From: Aplidium turbinatum
Lineage: Eukaryota; Chordata; Ascidiacea; Aplousobranchia; Polyclinidae
Length of the DNA: 64,000 nt
Direction: 5' to 3'
Assembly (NCBI GenBank): GCA_918807975.1
Contig: OU964922.1
Span: forward strand, 2,170,001 to 2,234,000
In this document: positions 35,246-47,700 of the stretch, piece by piece
Position numbering within the stretch: position 1 is the first letter of the stretch
Layout of the letters: each line of letters starts with the position of its first letter
Program-made: the position numbers and the translations under genes
The notes under the pieces: model-generated
Database searches by the model: none
What the model was told of the DNA's origin: nothing
The model's input: the letters and a program-made list of their open reading frames with translations, nothing else

Positions 35246-35352
35246 AAGTGAAGAGAAAAGCCTTAGATGAAGTTGAAAAGGCAATTAAACAACAAAAACT
35301 TAACATTGGTGAACAATTTGCTGCGAATTCCTCAGATCGATCACTTTCATAA
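35246..35352 (+). CDS. Possible upstream receptor exon
   Basis: After an acceptor-like AAGCAG, the frame VKRKALDEVEKAIKQQKLNI then GEQFAANSSDRSLS is open. Its last codon, TAA, directly precedes GTGATA. If GTGATA is the donor, the exon would end in phase 0, matching the next exon at 35613, but with a stop as its last codon. It could be a decayed exon or chance. Confidence 0.25.
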
Positions 35353-35612
35353 GTGATACTAAAAACTAGCTTTCGGAACTTTATTTTTGGTTACTAAGTT
35401 TTAAAATGATCGATAATGTCTATTGATTTTTTAATCTATAAAGTAAAAGTGTTTAGAAAATATTTCAAATGTGTACTAAGTTTGAAAATCATAGCTTTAG
35501 TAGATTTTGAAAATTTAAAAGTGTTATTTCTATTTTTTGTGCCCCACCCAATATATCAAGATTTAATGTTTTGGTGCATTTTTCTTAATAAAACAGCTTT
35601 TATTAATCTCAG

Positions 35613-35774
35613 GACTTTGAAAATATCACCATAACAACTCCTGAAAAACGTCTGGAAGTTGCAAACGATTTACAAGTTCTTACATCTGAACCCGAAACTT
35701 TAAATGCTGAAAACGTGTCTTCAGCTGTGATAGCTCTGGAAAATGTCGTTAATACGTCGAGTTTGGAGCAAGAG
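35613..35774 (+). CDS. aGPCR exon 1 of those found (GAIN region)
   Basis: 54 codons, phase 0 at both ends, after acceptor TTAATCTCAG and before donor GTACGC. It reads DFENITITTPEKRLEVANDL onward and includes SSAVIALENVVNTSSLEQE, an alpha-helical pattern typical of GAIN subdomain A. Confidence 0.8.
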
Positions 35775-38700
35775 GTACGCTTGTTTCCATAGAAGGTTGA
35801 GGTTTCACCTTCGGAAATTGCATGAAAAACATTTTGAACAGACTAGCACTCAAAACACCAAGCAAATGTTTAGTAAGCAAAGATTAAATTAAAAACACAT
35901 AGCTTACGTTTGTAAACTCGTTGGTGTGCTCATATTTTATATCACCGTTTTAATATCTCTTGTCCTTAAAATTATAAACGAAGTCATATGAGCTGAATGT
36001 AAAGTAGTATTGTTACATTAGTATTAGTGTTTTAAAGCACAAAAAGATTATTTTGAATATTTACTTATTCTTAGACAGCGTCTTCTGTTGTGCAAACGGT
36101 CGGAAACTTGCTGAATGTATCTGAAGAGGAATTGCAGAAAAGCGGAGAAACGAGCAAGTGAGCAAAATGACTTTTGACATTTTGATTTACATTACATTTG
36201 ATCTATTTTGAAGGAAACGTAGATTCTCGTTACGTTGGAAAAAGTTTCTCTCAGTTTTTTTTTTTTGCTTTTAGTAGAATGGTTTTAAGAGTAACATAAT
36301 GCTAATGCAACCGCATCAAGTATTGTCATAGGCTACAACTTCACCATCAATAGGAACATTAAACGCTAATAAGTAAATCAATAGCAGAGAAACGCAGTAT
36401 CGTCTTTATTGTTTGATTACATTGAATTAGAACCGATATGGTACTCGGTTGTGTGGTGGATTATCTGCAGTTAACCAAGCAATTTATTTTTTAGGATACT
36501 GGACACACTTGATGCTGTCGGTGAAAACGTGAAATTAGAGGATGGAGAAATATATGAAGAAGTTGCATCTACAGTTGGATTTGCAGTTGTGCAAACAAAA
36601 TCAAAAGGTTGAATATCAGCTGAGCTTAATCAACTATATAATTGCTAATACAGAAAAATTTTAAGGAATCATCAAATACTTTAATATCAGTATTAAATTT
36701 AAAATTAATCAAATATTAAATAAAATACTTTTCAAATGCTATAGGGCTTAGTCTAGAAAAAAGCAAAGTGCAGCAATATTGTATTAGGTCTTGCCAGTTG
36801 CTGATGAGAGTTCTTGCAAGACAATTAAACAGAAATATTAAATATTTGCTGAAATGCTACCTGGTGTTTTTAACCGAAGTGTTGCACGAGTCTCTGATAA
36901 TAATCCAGGTTAACTTTAAACATATTTTTATTCATAAACATGCTGATATTTTGCTTAATATTGCTGCTCAAATAAAACATACTTTTGTTGACAAGTTAAT
37001 ATCAAAAACTATAATATTAAGATTTGAAGCTACATAATTTTTAAAACCAAGAGTTTGCCATGATATTTCAATAGTTTTCAATATTGACTTATATTTGCAA
37101 CTAAATTAACCGATTACATAACCTACTTATCAGAATACGCAATCTTACTCAAGATAACTTTTTCGATCCACTTTAATATTTGTTTCACTGCTATCTATCT
37201 ATATAGTTAAAAAGTAACATTAACACAAGTCTGTTGTATAAAAAGAGGAATTACCAAACAGTTGAGCGCAAACCAATCGGCTACAGCAAACAACAGCAAC
37301 AGAATTAGTTTCATGTTCAATCGTTTTTCTATTATACATTCTTTAGTCATGGCTAGGAAAAGGTTGCGTAGATAGTAATCCCTGAAATGTCGTAATTTGT
37401 TAGAATCGAGAATTAGGTTCAACCGAGAATCAACACGTCAGGGATGTAGCCACGGAGGATATATCGCCATCAAACATTTTATCTATCCTCTCCTGGAAAT
37501 GAGTTTTTAGTGCTATTATTACTTTATACAAAATTTTATTATATATTAAATGAGGTTTTTGTAAACGCTTAGCTGCATTCAGTAGCTAAATGCGGAATGA
37601 ATGCGGTAAATAATAAATAAATAAAGTGATAAGAATTCCTTGCGTGAAACAATTTGCTTTATTTTCAATTCAAGTCGTTCTTGGTTCCTGAAGATTGTTC
37701 TATAATCTAAAGGCATAGGTAAGAAAATATTATATATATTTATCCTTGAAATGTTGCAGACATTCTACCGGGAATAAGCTACGTGTTTAATTCCCTATCG
37801 ACACCAAGTGTCTTGGGTTTTCGTGAAGATCTATTTAAAGTTTTTGAAAGTTGGTCTGCAATGGAAAATTTTTCGTCGTCTGTATATGTACCAAGGGAAG
37901 CTATCAACAAAAGTCCAGGTATTGTGCCTACCTCAACAAAAGGTGCCTGAGCTAAACATTTAACAAATCATGACTCTGCGCACTAAACTATTTTGCTGCT
38001 AGCTACATGGGCAAGCTACCTTTCAAACGCTTTTGTAAATTTCAGTATATATTTCCTCTGATATATTTTGACTCTAAAATTTTTGTTAAAATGTTGCTTA
38101 TTTTTGTTAAATTTAATTTTAACCAAAGAAAAAAAAAACGTTAGAAATTATCTGCAATGCTCAAAATTTGAAAGGCTTAAAACACAATGCGTTCTTAATT
38201 TAATGTTTTTTTATTTTTAATATTTTTTGAAATCAAGTTTAAGTTTGAATTGATAAATTTAGAGATTGATGAATTTATAAATTGTTTTTTATTGGGAAAA
38301 CAATGTTGTTAGATTTCAACTTCGATTTCATTTCAAATTTGTATTCATGTCAGAACATCGTTTGTATACGTCTAATGTACGTTGTGCAGGAATTATCATT
38401 TTTCGAGTTCTGCAATTAAATAGATTTTCAAGTTCAAAGTTGCAGTCCAGTTTAGAGGTGTCACATTTCAAATAAACGGTCAATCGAATATCGTACTAAC
38501 CATACGTGCATCTTAACCTTTATGTTATCCACAGAAAATCGGGTTAGTTTTTATGCGTTTCTTGATGATTCTCTTTTCAGTTCGATCATCCAACAATCTG
38601 AAAGTAGAATTGTCAACTCAAAAATAATTCTGGCAGCTACAGTTGTTGGAAATGATGACGTGAAACATCTTGAAAATTCAATAGAGCTCTATTTCTCACT

Positions 38701-41700
38701 TAATCAAAAGGTAAAAAAAAACTGTTTAAAAACAAGTGTAGCTTTTTTTTTGTCTGAGTGCAGAGAAGAGTGTATAGAGAAGTCTGTCTGAGTATAAGTA
38801 TGTCTGAGTCCAGAGAAGAGTGAAGAGTATGGCTTTGCAAAAACTTCTACAAACAAAAAAGGCTTGGTTTTTTTTGAAAACGTTGAGTATCGGTAGGCTA
38901 CCCTACAATTATGTAAATCCAGTCGATAGCTTACTATTGTGTAAGCAGATGTAACAATCAATATAAAGAAGCGATAAACTGTATATATATAAGCTATATC
39001 AAACAATACATGCTATTAATACTGCAAAAAGTGCTCAATGCTAAAAAAGCCAAGTAGAGCGAATTACATCAAATTCAGTTACTACTCACTGGCAACCACA
39101 GCCGCCTTCTTCTTCGTCGTGTGTGTCTCTGGAGCCCAAGGTTTCATTTTTTATCACCCCACATTTGCGATGTTCCCCCGACCACACTAGAAGGGTGCTA
39201 GATAGCAGCCAGGCTTTGGTTTCATTATCCAAGACGCGAAAACTTTTCACTCCATTAGGTGGCTTGAAGATGGTGCAATCATTGATGATGTGGTCTAGCA
39301 GGTGGCCGATTCTTCCACACCACATTTACAGTAGGAGGAAGAGGCCATTTTCCATTGGTGCATAGTTGATCGGAAAAGCCCAACACCCGTACGAAGACGA
39401 TTGAGGCGCACCCACGCCTTTGTAGCGTCAGGCCCGTGAGGGCGGGTGTCAACGTCGCGGATGAACGAATGGAGTCTGGTGGTACTTGATTTCCATTTAA
39501 AATTTCATCTGTGGTCCGTCTAAGCCGCTGAGATGTCTTGTCCATCAGTTTCGTTGATCAGAAGTTGAGCGGCTGGCACGAATGGGTGTCTTGATTTCAG
39601 TTGACAGGGGTGCTCGTTTGGGAGAGCAGAGAGAGACCTTAGACTTAGAGTGTAGAAGATGGTTGGACTCCAATGCCCGTCGACTGAGAGACAGAGTGAC
39701 TTCTTCGCGACAATGCTCAACAGGTTGGATGCCAGCAAGAATGGAGAAATCATCCAATGGCGTGAGACACCGGTCACTCTGCGCAGAGCGCTGTTGATGG
39801 CCGTGAGCACTGCGGCACCAAACAGGTGTACAGTATCTGCTGAAGAGTAGACAAGTTCTAAGGCTGCTAGACGCAAAGTATAAGCCATCTCTCCCCAGCT
39901 GAAGCCTGCTAGGCGCTTGAGTAGCGCAGCGCGTGATGACAGTTTCTTGCGCAGTGACGCCAAATGGTGGCGGTAAGTGAGCGATCTGTTTCATGTCATC
40001 AAAGCCGCTGCAGCAGTTTTGGTTTCGCAGAGGCTCAGTTGCCCTTCCTAGAGATAAACTGAGAGGGTTTTTTGTCCTGTTTCAAAGTGTCTTCTAGGTT
40101 TTCCCACGATTTTGTGGAGTGGAAAATTGTCAAATCTTCTACATATACGTATTTTTGTGGAGACCGTATTTCACAGGTCTTGGGTGTAAATGTTGAAAAA
40201 AAGTGAAGCCAGAACCGATCCTTGTGGGACACCATTTTTCAAGCGTCTCAGTCTGCTTTGCCCTGAGTTACCTGTGGTACTGAGGGTGAAGCTTCAATTC
40301 CTGACAAGTTCCATGATCATATGGACCATATGTCGGTCTGCAAGCAGGCGAAGTAGCTTGCAAGTAAGGCCGCGGTGCCATACGGTGTCATAGGCAGCTG
40401 TGAGATATAGAAAGACAGCGCAGGCCTTCTTTTTTTCCTCAAAGCAGTCCTTGATATCTTGGGTCAAGAGTGTTACTTGATGTACAGTGAACTTTCCGCG
40501 TTGAACCCAGGTTGCTCTTTCGAAGTGTATATGGATGATTGGGTTAATGCGGACATACAGTAGATCATCCTTTCGAGGATTTTAAAAGGAATACAGAGGA
40601 GGGATATCGGACAATAACTCATTGGTTCTTCTGGTAGCTTGTGAGGCTTAGTGATCGCAATCATTAAAACTTTTCTTCAGATTTTGGGAATATGAAGTGG
40701 TGCAAGCCTGTTTCACCCTTAATAGGATCATTTAAATACAATCTATTTGAATAAGAACCTTCTTATTATCCCAATTAATTTGAAACATGTTGTAAAGATT
40801 TTAGATGAATAATGACTATATCTGATACAGGCTAATTTGTTCTGCTTTGCGTTTTAATTTTTATTGAGCACTTTTGGTGGTTTTGACATACAAACCTAAT
40901 ACGACCTAGAGTCAAGTGCTCTTATTCAAATCTTTAATCATGTTTTTGTTTAAATTCACATTGAATAAAACATAGCCTCTACAGCGGTTGGGCTGCTGAT
41001 GTAGTGTACAAGTAAATGTTTTTATGTTGGATGTACAGTATTCAAAGTTGCATGTTTTGAAACGATTTCAGAATGGCTCTAAAAACGAAGCTGACAACAC
41101 AGAATGTGTGTTTTGGGATAATGAAAGTCAGATGTGGACAAACGAAGGAGGCAAAACAGAATCTTTCAATTCGAAAGTGCATTGTAAATTCAATCATCTC
41201 ACAAACTTTGCAACATTATTTGTAAGTTCAAATTGTGCTTTTAACTAACATGAGAAATATCTTGCTCTAAAACAAATGTCTTGAATCTATAGATCAAAAG
41301 AGAACAATCCAGGCAAAGGTCCACAAGTATTTTCTGTGCGTTGTATCTGAAATGATGCAAATGCTTACAAGGTGCATTTGTGGATTCATGGATATGAATT
41401 ATGATTAGAAGCAAAACAATTTTCATAACTAGCCTTTAGCTTTCCGGCAAACATGTGGTATTTTTAAGGTTTGTTACCTACTTGCATGAACAATGGTGAA
41501 CTCAAAAACATCGAGAAGTTTCAACAAGGGGACTCAATTACTTATAGGAAAGACTCAAATAAAAAATTAAAAGAAAATTCTTGAGATCGATCAATAAAAA
41601 GGTTGTACAAATTAGTAATGACGTATGCTGTCTATTTTTTATCGCCGAATTTAGAAAAAGATTCATAGGCCTACTCCCCTCCCCACTTGCGCATGGCTGC

Positions 41701-44700
41701 AAGGACTGTTAAAATTGTGAGACTTTATCAATAAGTGAGTGAAAAGCTTCTGATGTTGTTGAAAAAATTCCAAAATGATTTTTGAGATTTTTCAAAATGT
41801 TATTTCATTTTTCAAAGTCTTTATATTGCTAAAGATGCTCTCCTTGCATGGAACATGGTTCAACTTGTGCAGTCATGATGAAGTTGTGAAAGTTTATTCA
41901 GTCAGATAAGAAAAAACTGTATTAGCGTTCCAAAGTTGAAGTCGATTTTAAACTTCATAGTCAAAGATGAATGGTTTGGTCCATATTAGTAGCAATAGTA
42001 TGTACGCTACTTTAAACAGTATGCTACATTGGGTTATACACAGGGTGGGTGTACACAGGTTTGGGTATACACAGGGTTACTACAAATTTTATGTATGTTA
42101 AACTGTTTCTTTGCTATCCTATTAACCATACCTTCTATAACATAAACTGTTTTCCGCAGATACCAAGTGGTGACGTCAATATTTTACCACTGAATTCGAT
42201 AACTGTGATTGGTTCTTCGATATCAATTGCTTGCTTAGTGTTGACTATCATTATATATGCAGTTATGAGGTAAGATTTTGCTTTGTGTGATCACAATTAA
42301 CGTAGCTTGGCACAATTGTTCTGACATAGGCCGCTTTGTTTTCATTAATCTGCTGTTTGATTGTTAAAAATATTTTATATTGTTTTATTAAGAAAAAATT
42401 ATAAAATTGTTATAAAATATTATTTAACCGTTTGTCCTGTGACGGGGGGGGGGGGGGGGGTCGGGTGGGATTTGCTACTTTTCATAGCAAGATTACTAAA
42501 GAACTACGCACACCACACCTTTGAAATTTTTTGACTTTTCCTAAAAATTATTCAAGAATTTATTCCGAATTAAATAACTTTGCTATCGTCTAATCTATTA
42601 TATAGTTTTAGAGATATGACATGCTTTTCATAACATACTCTAGTATGTTTGCCTGCTACTAGCTAGTCCTTTTGTTTTCAAATCATATGGATTAATAGGA
42701 TTACTGAGCGCCGCCGTGCGTGAAACTGCGACGCAGCTACCTCATGAGTTGGCTTTGTTGTAAAGCATTCAACCGTAATAATTCCGCCTTTGGTTTGCAA
42801 ACTAAAGTTTTGAATTGCTTTGGTTAATCTTTTAATTACATTTGAGTTTTTGATATTATCACAGAGCATACGATAAGCCGTGCTGAAAAAGATGTCATTT
42901 TACATTGCTTTCTGTGGCCAATGCAATACATTTTGTTCCCAACTTATAACAAGAAGCAGTGAGTTCTTGACCCGCCAATAAACTTCTGCGTGTACCGGTA
43001 CACTTATACACTTAATATTTATGGATGTTGTTAAAATGTTTTATAAAAACAAGAGATTGAAGGATACAGAAAAGAACTTGACATTGGCTATCTAAACTGC
43101 TCTGCTTTTGTGGAAAAACATGCGCAGCTAGAGTGTTGTGCTTTTCAAACATTGCACATAGGCCTACTGTATTGTCAGCACAGAATCTTGACCAAAATGG
43201 TAATTTGCAGTTGCTTGAGAGATTACAAGTTTATTTTTTCTATACGAGGATTCAAAAGTTTTGATATATCTCAGCAGAAATACTATTAGGGCCAACTCAA
43301 TAATTTCAAACTTTCTTTTTCAAATGTTGGTCTTCAAAAGCTTATTTTCAAAAAAGCTAACCTCAAAACGGTGTTGGCCTTTTTTATATATATATTTTTC
43401 TCAATAAATTTGGACGTTTATGTCATTTGGAGCAAATTTGTTTGTTGGGTTGAAAGAATCTGAAATCAATGCCTCGTTTTTGTAACGTATCGTAGCGTAA
43501 TTTATCAGTCAGCGCTTTTGTGCCTTCCTTGATCAGGTTGCTTGATCATGTATAACCAAATTGGACTGTGTGAGTGTGAAAAGAAAACTGAACTAATCAC
43601 AATTGTCACAAATAAAATGTTTACTAAAGCTCATTGCTTGATTTAGTTATAAAATCAAGTGATGACAGTACGTTCGAAAAAATGTAGACTATAACATGTA
43701 GAAAAATGTAGACTACAGGCTCAAAAATAACTTGAAACATTTTTTTTGCGGTGATTTTGTCTCACTCTCTCCAAGTGTCGAGACAAATGAAAAGATTTTT
43801 AAAACGCCTCAGGCAAAATAACAAGAAACGCAAGTCAGACGCCAATTAAGATTTCATTGAAGCGTAGTCCACGTCCACGCGTAAGAGATTAATATTGAAC
43901 ACAACAGAACTGTCCAGTCACACTCAATTATAAGGTAATTAAGTAGCGATTTTGAAGCCAAATAAAAAAAATATGACCAACCATCAAATTATTTGATTTT
44001 CAAGTTACGCTGTTACACAAATTACAACAAAATTGCGATGCTGCGTTGTCAGATAAATTATCTGCATCATGTGAAAATTTGATTGATCTATCTTGAGTAG
44101 TTTTTGAGTTACACGAGCTCAAATTGCTAGTGTTGAACCGCCCCCCCCCCCCCCCCTCCCCTCGTCCGCTGGTCAACTGGTCAAAAAACGTTAGGTTAAA
44201 TCCATATAGGGTTAAAATAAGGTTAAATCGGTTAAAATAGGGTAGGGTTTAAATAAGAGTTAAATAGGGTAAAATCAAATAGGGTTAAATCCAACGTAAA
44301 ATATGTCTTCGTTACATAATGCTATAAATGTGATAAACACAAATAAAAGATACTCAATACAATGCACCATACTGCAAAGCTACCAATAACTCCTCCAATA
44401 CCTTCACAACCTGTTTCACCATGATTGGGAGGTCATCACGTTGCTGTTATTTAAATCTAAATCAACTTAAGAATCATCCCACTTTATAATGAAACAAACT
44501 GAAAAGGTTTCTTATGCAATGATGATTTTATGTATGATGCAAGTTAGATATTGCCTGACCTAAATTATTAGTATTCAACAATAAACTATAACAATAAATA
44601 TTTACCATTTCATGAAATTTGGATTGTTCTATAATTACCTTTTAATCAATGCAAATCAAGGCAGTAAAGGAAACTTCTTGCTGGCCTATTTTAAGTTCGC

Positions 44701-47700
44701 TTTAGTTCATTCGTTTTCGACAAAACTTTATACTGAAAGAAAGTAACCTAAACAGATGAAGAGTCCAGGTGCAGAATGCTCAAACTACCAAAACCAACTT
44801 TTCGAGTAAATTGAACTTTAAGTTTGAGATTGATCGTTATGTGGCTGAACCCAGTTTTTTTAAAGCCTTATTTTGAGAGATATTGATCGTTTTGCCCCAA
44901 AAACAGGCTGCGACATAAAACTTTCGATGTTAACACAACGGGAGATGGAAAAATCTAAAAATCATAAATAATGGAGTTTGACCGTTATGCACCTGTCTTC
45001 TTCAGATACTGAATTACTATGAAAATGAGTTGTTTTGCCTAAAGTTGTTTGAAGTAAGAATTTTATTTTGCCACTACATTCGTTGACAGTTTTGTATAAA
45101 GATTTAACTTCTGAGTTCTGTGAATGCGCTAACTGCAAATAGCCTGAATACATTAAACTCACCACAAAAACAACCATCAGCACCAACCATCAGCACCAAC
45201 CATCAGCACCAACCATCAGTACCATTTATCAGTACCAACCATTAGTACCATCTATCTCACATCTTGTAGGTTTGTGCCATTTCTTTCCTTCGGTGCGCTC
45301 TCATATCGCAGCTTTCAAGTTTTTGCTATTTAGTTTTCTCCAAGTTAAATTATATGATCAAAGATTAAAATAAATTACATTAAAAATGCTCCTAATAACA
45401 TAATTTTCAGGTCATCATCCACTGGACCAAGATTCCGATCTTCTTTCTTGCTGGCCAATCTATACTTGGCATTGCTTTGTCTCAACCTTCTTCTCATTTT
45501 TAGTCAGCAGGAATATGTTACATCATCTGACGAAGGCTGCATTGCAGTCGTTGTGCTTTTGCATTTCTTTTTTCTCAGTGCAATGGCCTGAATGACGAAT
45601 GAAGCTTTCATTATTTACATGACAATGGTTCATGTAAGTTTGTTTGTATTTTTAAAAATGCATTTCTGAAGCAATATCTAGAAAGTCATTAACATTTTAC
45701 AAGAATTATTAACAGTAGATGATTATGGCATCACAATGCAAGCAGAATAGTAGTAGCTCCTGTAATCTTGATCGGCTGTCCACAAAAATGACATTGAAGC
45801 AAAACGATTCTAATAAAACTAAACTATCTAATTATCCAAGTGTCTCACTTGCTAGTTTTATAACTCTATTTATCATTACCGTAAGTTAACATGACTAACA
45901 TCATGTTAACATGTGTTTAAAAACTAGTCACAATATTAAGACAACCAACTATTTCCAGGTGATTTACACCAGAGCTCATGTGACCGATCGAATGGTGGTA
46001 ACCACTTCAAGTCTGTGGGGTTGGTTAATGCCAGCTGTGTTTGTTTCCATAGTGGTTGGACTGGATGTTGATAATTACGTTGCAGCAGGCGACCAGTACG
46101 TATCTAACTGTTACATTTAAGTTATAGAATTGGCAATAACAGAATTAGTCAAAAAGGTCGTGGGAATAAATTTGTTGTGCTTCAAAATAATGTTTAAAAG
46201 TAGCATTTATTTTTTCCATATTTTAAAATTTCGCACATATACACTTGCTGAAGTTGTGCAAAATAGACTTCTGCAAAAATCATATTGTTGCACCAAGTAT
46301 GACCATTTTTATCAGTAGGATGAATGTGCTTAATTTGGAACTAGTAATTAATTTACTCAAATACAGTACTTTCCATATATTTGCAGCTTTGCAGCAGCAG
46401 TGCCAAATGTTTTATGTTTGCGACATTTGATGATGAAAATATACATTTTTTTTGTTTCTTACAATTTATTATATCACATATTACACCTTTCACCTTGACC
46501 GACCTTGACCGATTCACCTTGACCGACCTTGACCCATTCATCTTGGCCGACCTTGACCCTTTCACATTGATCAACCTTGACCCATTCACCTTAACCTACA
46601 TTGTCCAATTGACCTTAACCCGTTAACCTAATGACTGACCATGCATTATGACTTTTTTAGGTGTTGGGTATCTCTGGATTGGATTAAATACTTAGTAGTA
46701 ATACCATGCTCCATCTTGTTGGGTTTCAACTTCATTGTCTATGTGGTAACAACATACAAAGTGACTTGTGGTCGAAAAGCTGGCAACGAAGTAAGATTAA
46801 TCCTTAGATAACCACCTTTTAACTTGTGGTCGAAGTAAGTGACTTGTGGTCGAAGTACCATCAACAAGGTACAGTAAGATAAGAAGTACCATCGAAGTAC
46901 CAGCAAACCAACAAACAAGATGAAACGTGAACAAGTTTTTTTATCGGGTTACACACAGTGCATGTATGTGAAAGTGAAAGTAGTTACATTCGTATTTTGC
47001 ATTTCTACAACAGTTTCATAGTTAAGACCATTATCATGAAACTAAGCAGGCCTATGCCAAAGTTGACCGTTGGACAACTCGACAATACAAGACTACAGTA
47101 GATGCCGACTGCAGATTGTTGGAATTGTTTTAAGTGGTTGGAATCTGCTGAATAAACAAATTGTAGAATTCGGACAATTAATCAATTTCATAGTTCTCTG
47201 AAACTATGTCATACCAAGCAGGCGCGGATTTATGAGGGGGGCCCAGGGGGCCCGAGCCCCCCCGAAATTTTGTGAAAAATTGTATGTTTCCGCATCAAAT
47301 GGTTTGATATGCTTCTAAACAGCTGATATTAGTCCCTCGGCATCACAATTGATGAAAATGGTTGTTTTAATGTCTATTTTCTAGCATATCGTATATGTCG
47401 TAGTATCATTGTTCATATCTGTTTAGCTTTTCTTTCTTTTTAATTGATTTTCAAATTTTCTGGCCCCCCCCGAAAAAAACTCTTAGATTCGCGCCTGATA
47501 CCAAGCCATCTACAGGAACTTATAAGGTTTGAAAGTAATAGGATCACACCCAGCCTTATCCGAGTTTGTGCAAAACTGCATCGTCATTTTTTTGGATATC
47601 GTCTTGTTATTTTTTCGACAATATTTTGTATTGCATTGCAATAAACATGACAAACTTTATTTGCCAATCTAATTATGTAATACAGAAGTCCCCGCTTATT

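Larger units (their letters stand above)
42270..45410. other. Receptor intron 7, with homopolymer runs
   Basis: No coding exon was seen. It contains a run of 17 G (42444-42460), a run of 16 C (44141-44156), and the hairpin-family fragment 44375-44520. Both homopolymers are places where assembly errors are likely. Confidence 0.7.

Noticed and set aside
36768-37037. 89-codon open frame between receptor exons 3 and 4
   Set aside because: Exons 3 and 4 already join in phase, and this segment has no fitting acceptor/donor pair or family signature.
42444-42460. Poly-G run as a regulatory G-quadruplex
   Set aside because: An uninterrupted single-base run in an intron is better explained by slippage or sequencing artefact.
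45589-45591. TGA as a selenocysteine codon
   Set aside because: Family members have tryptophan here, not cysteine, and no SECIS-like structure was recognised near the gene's 3' end.
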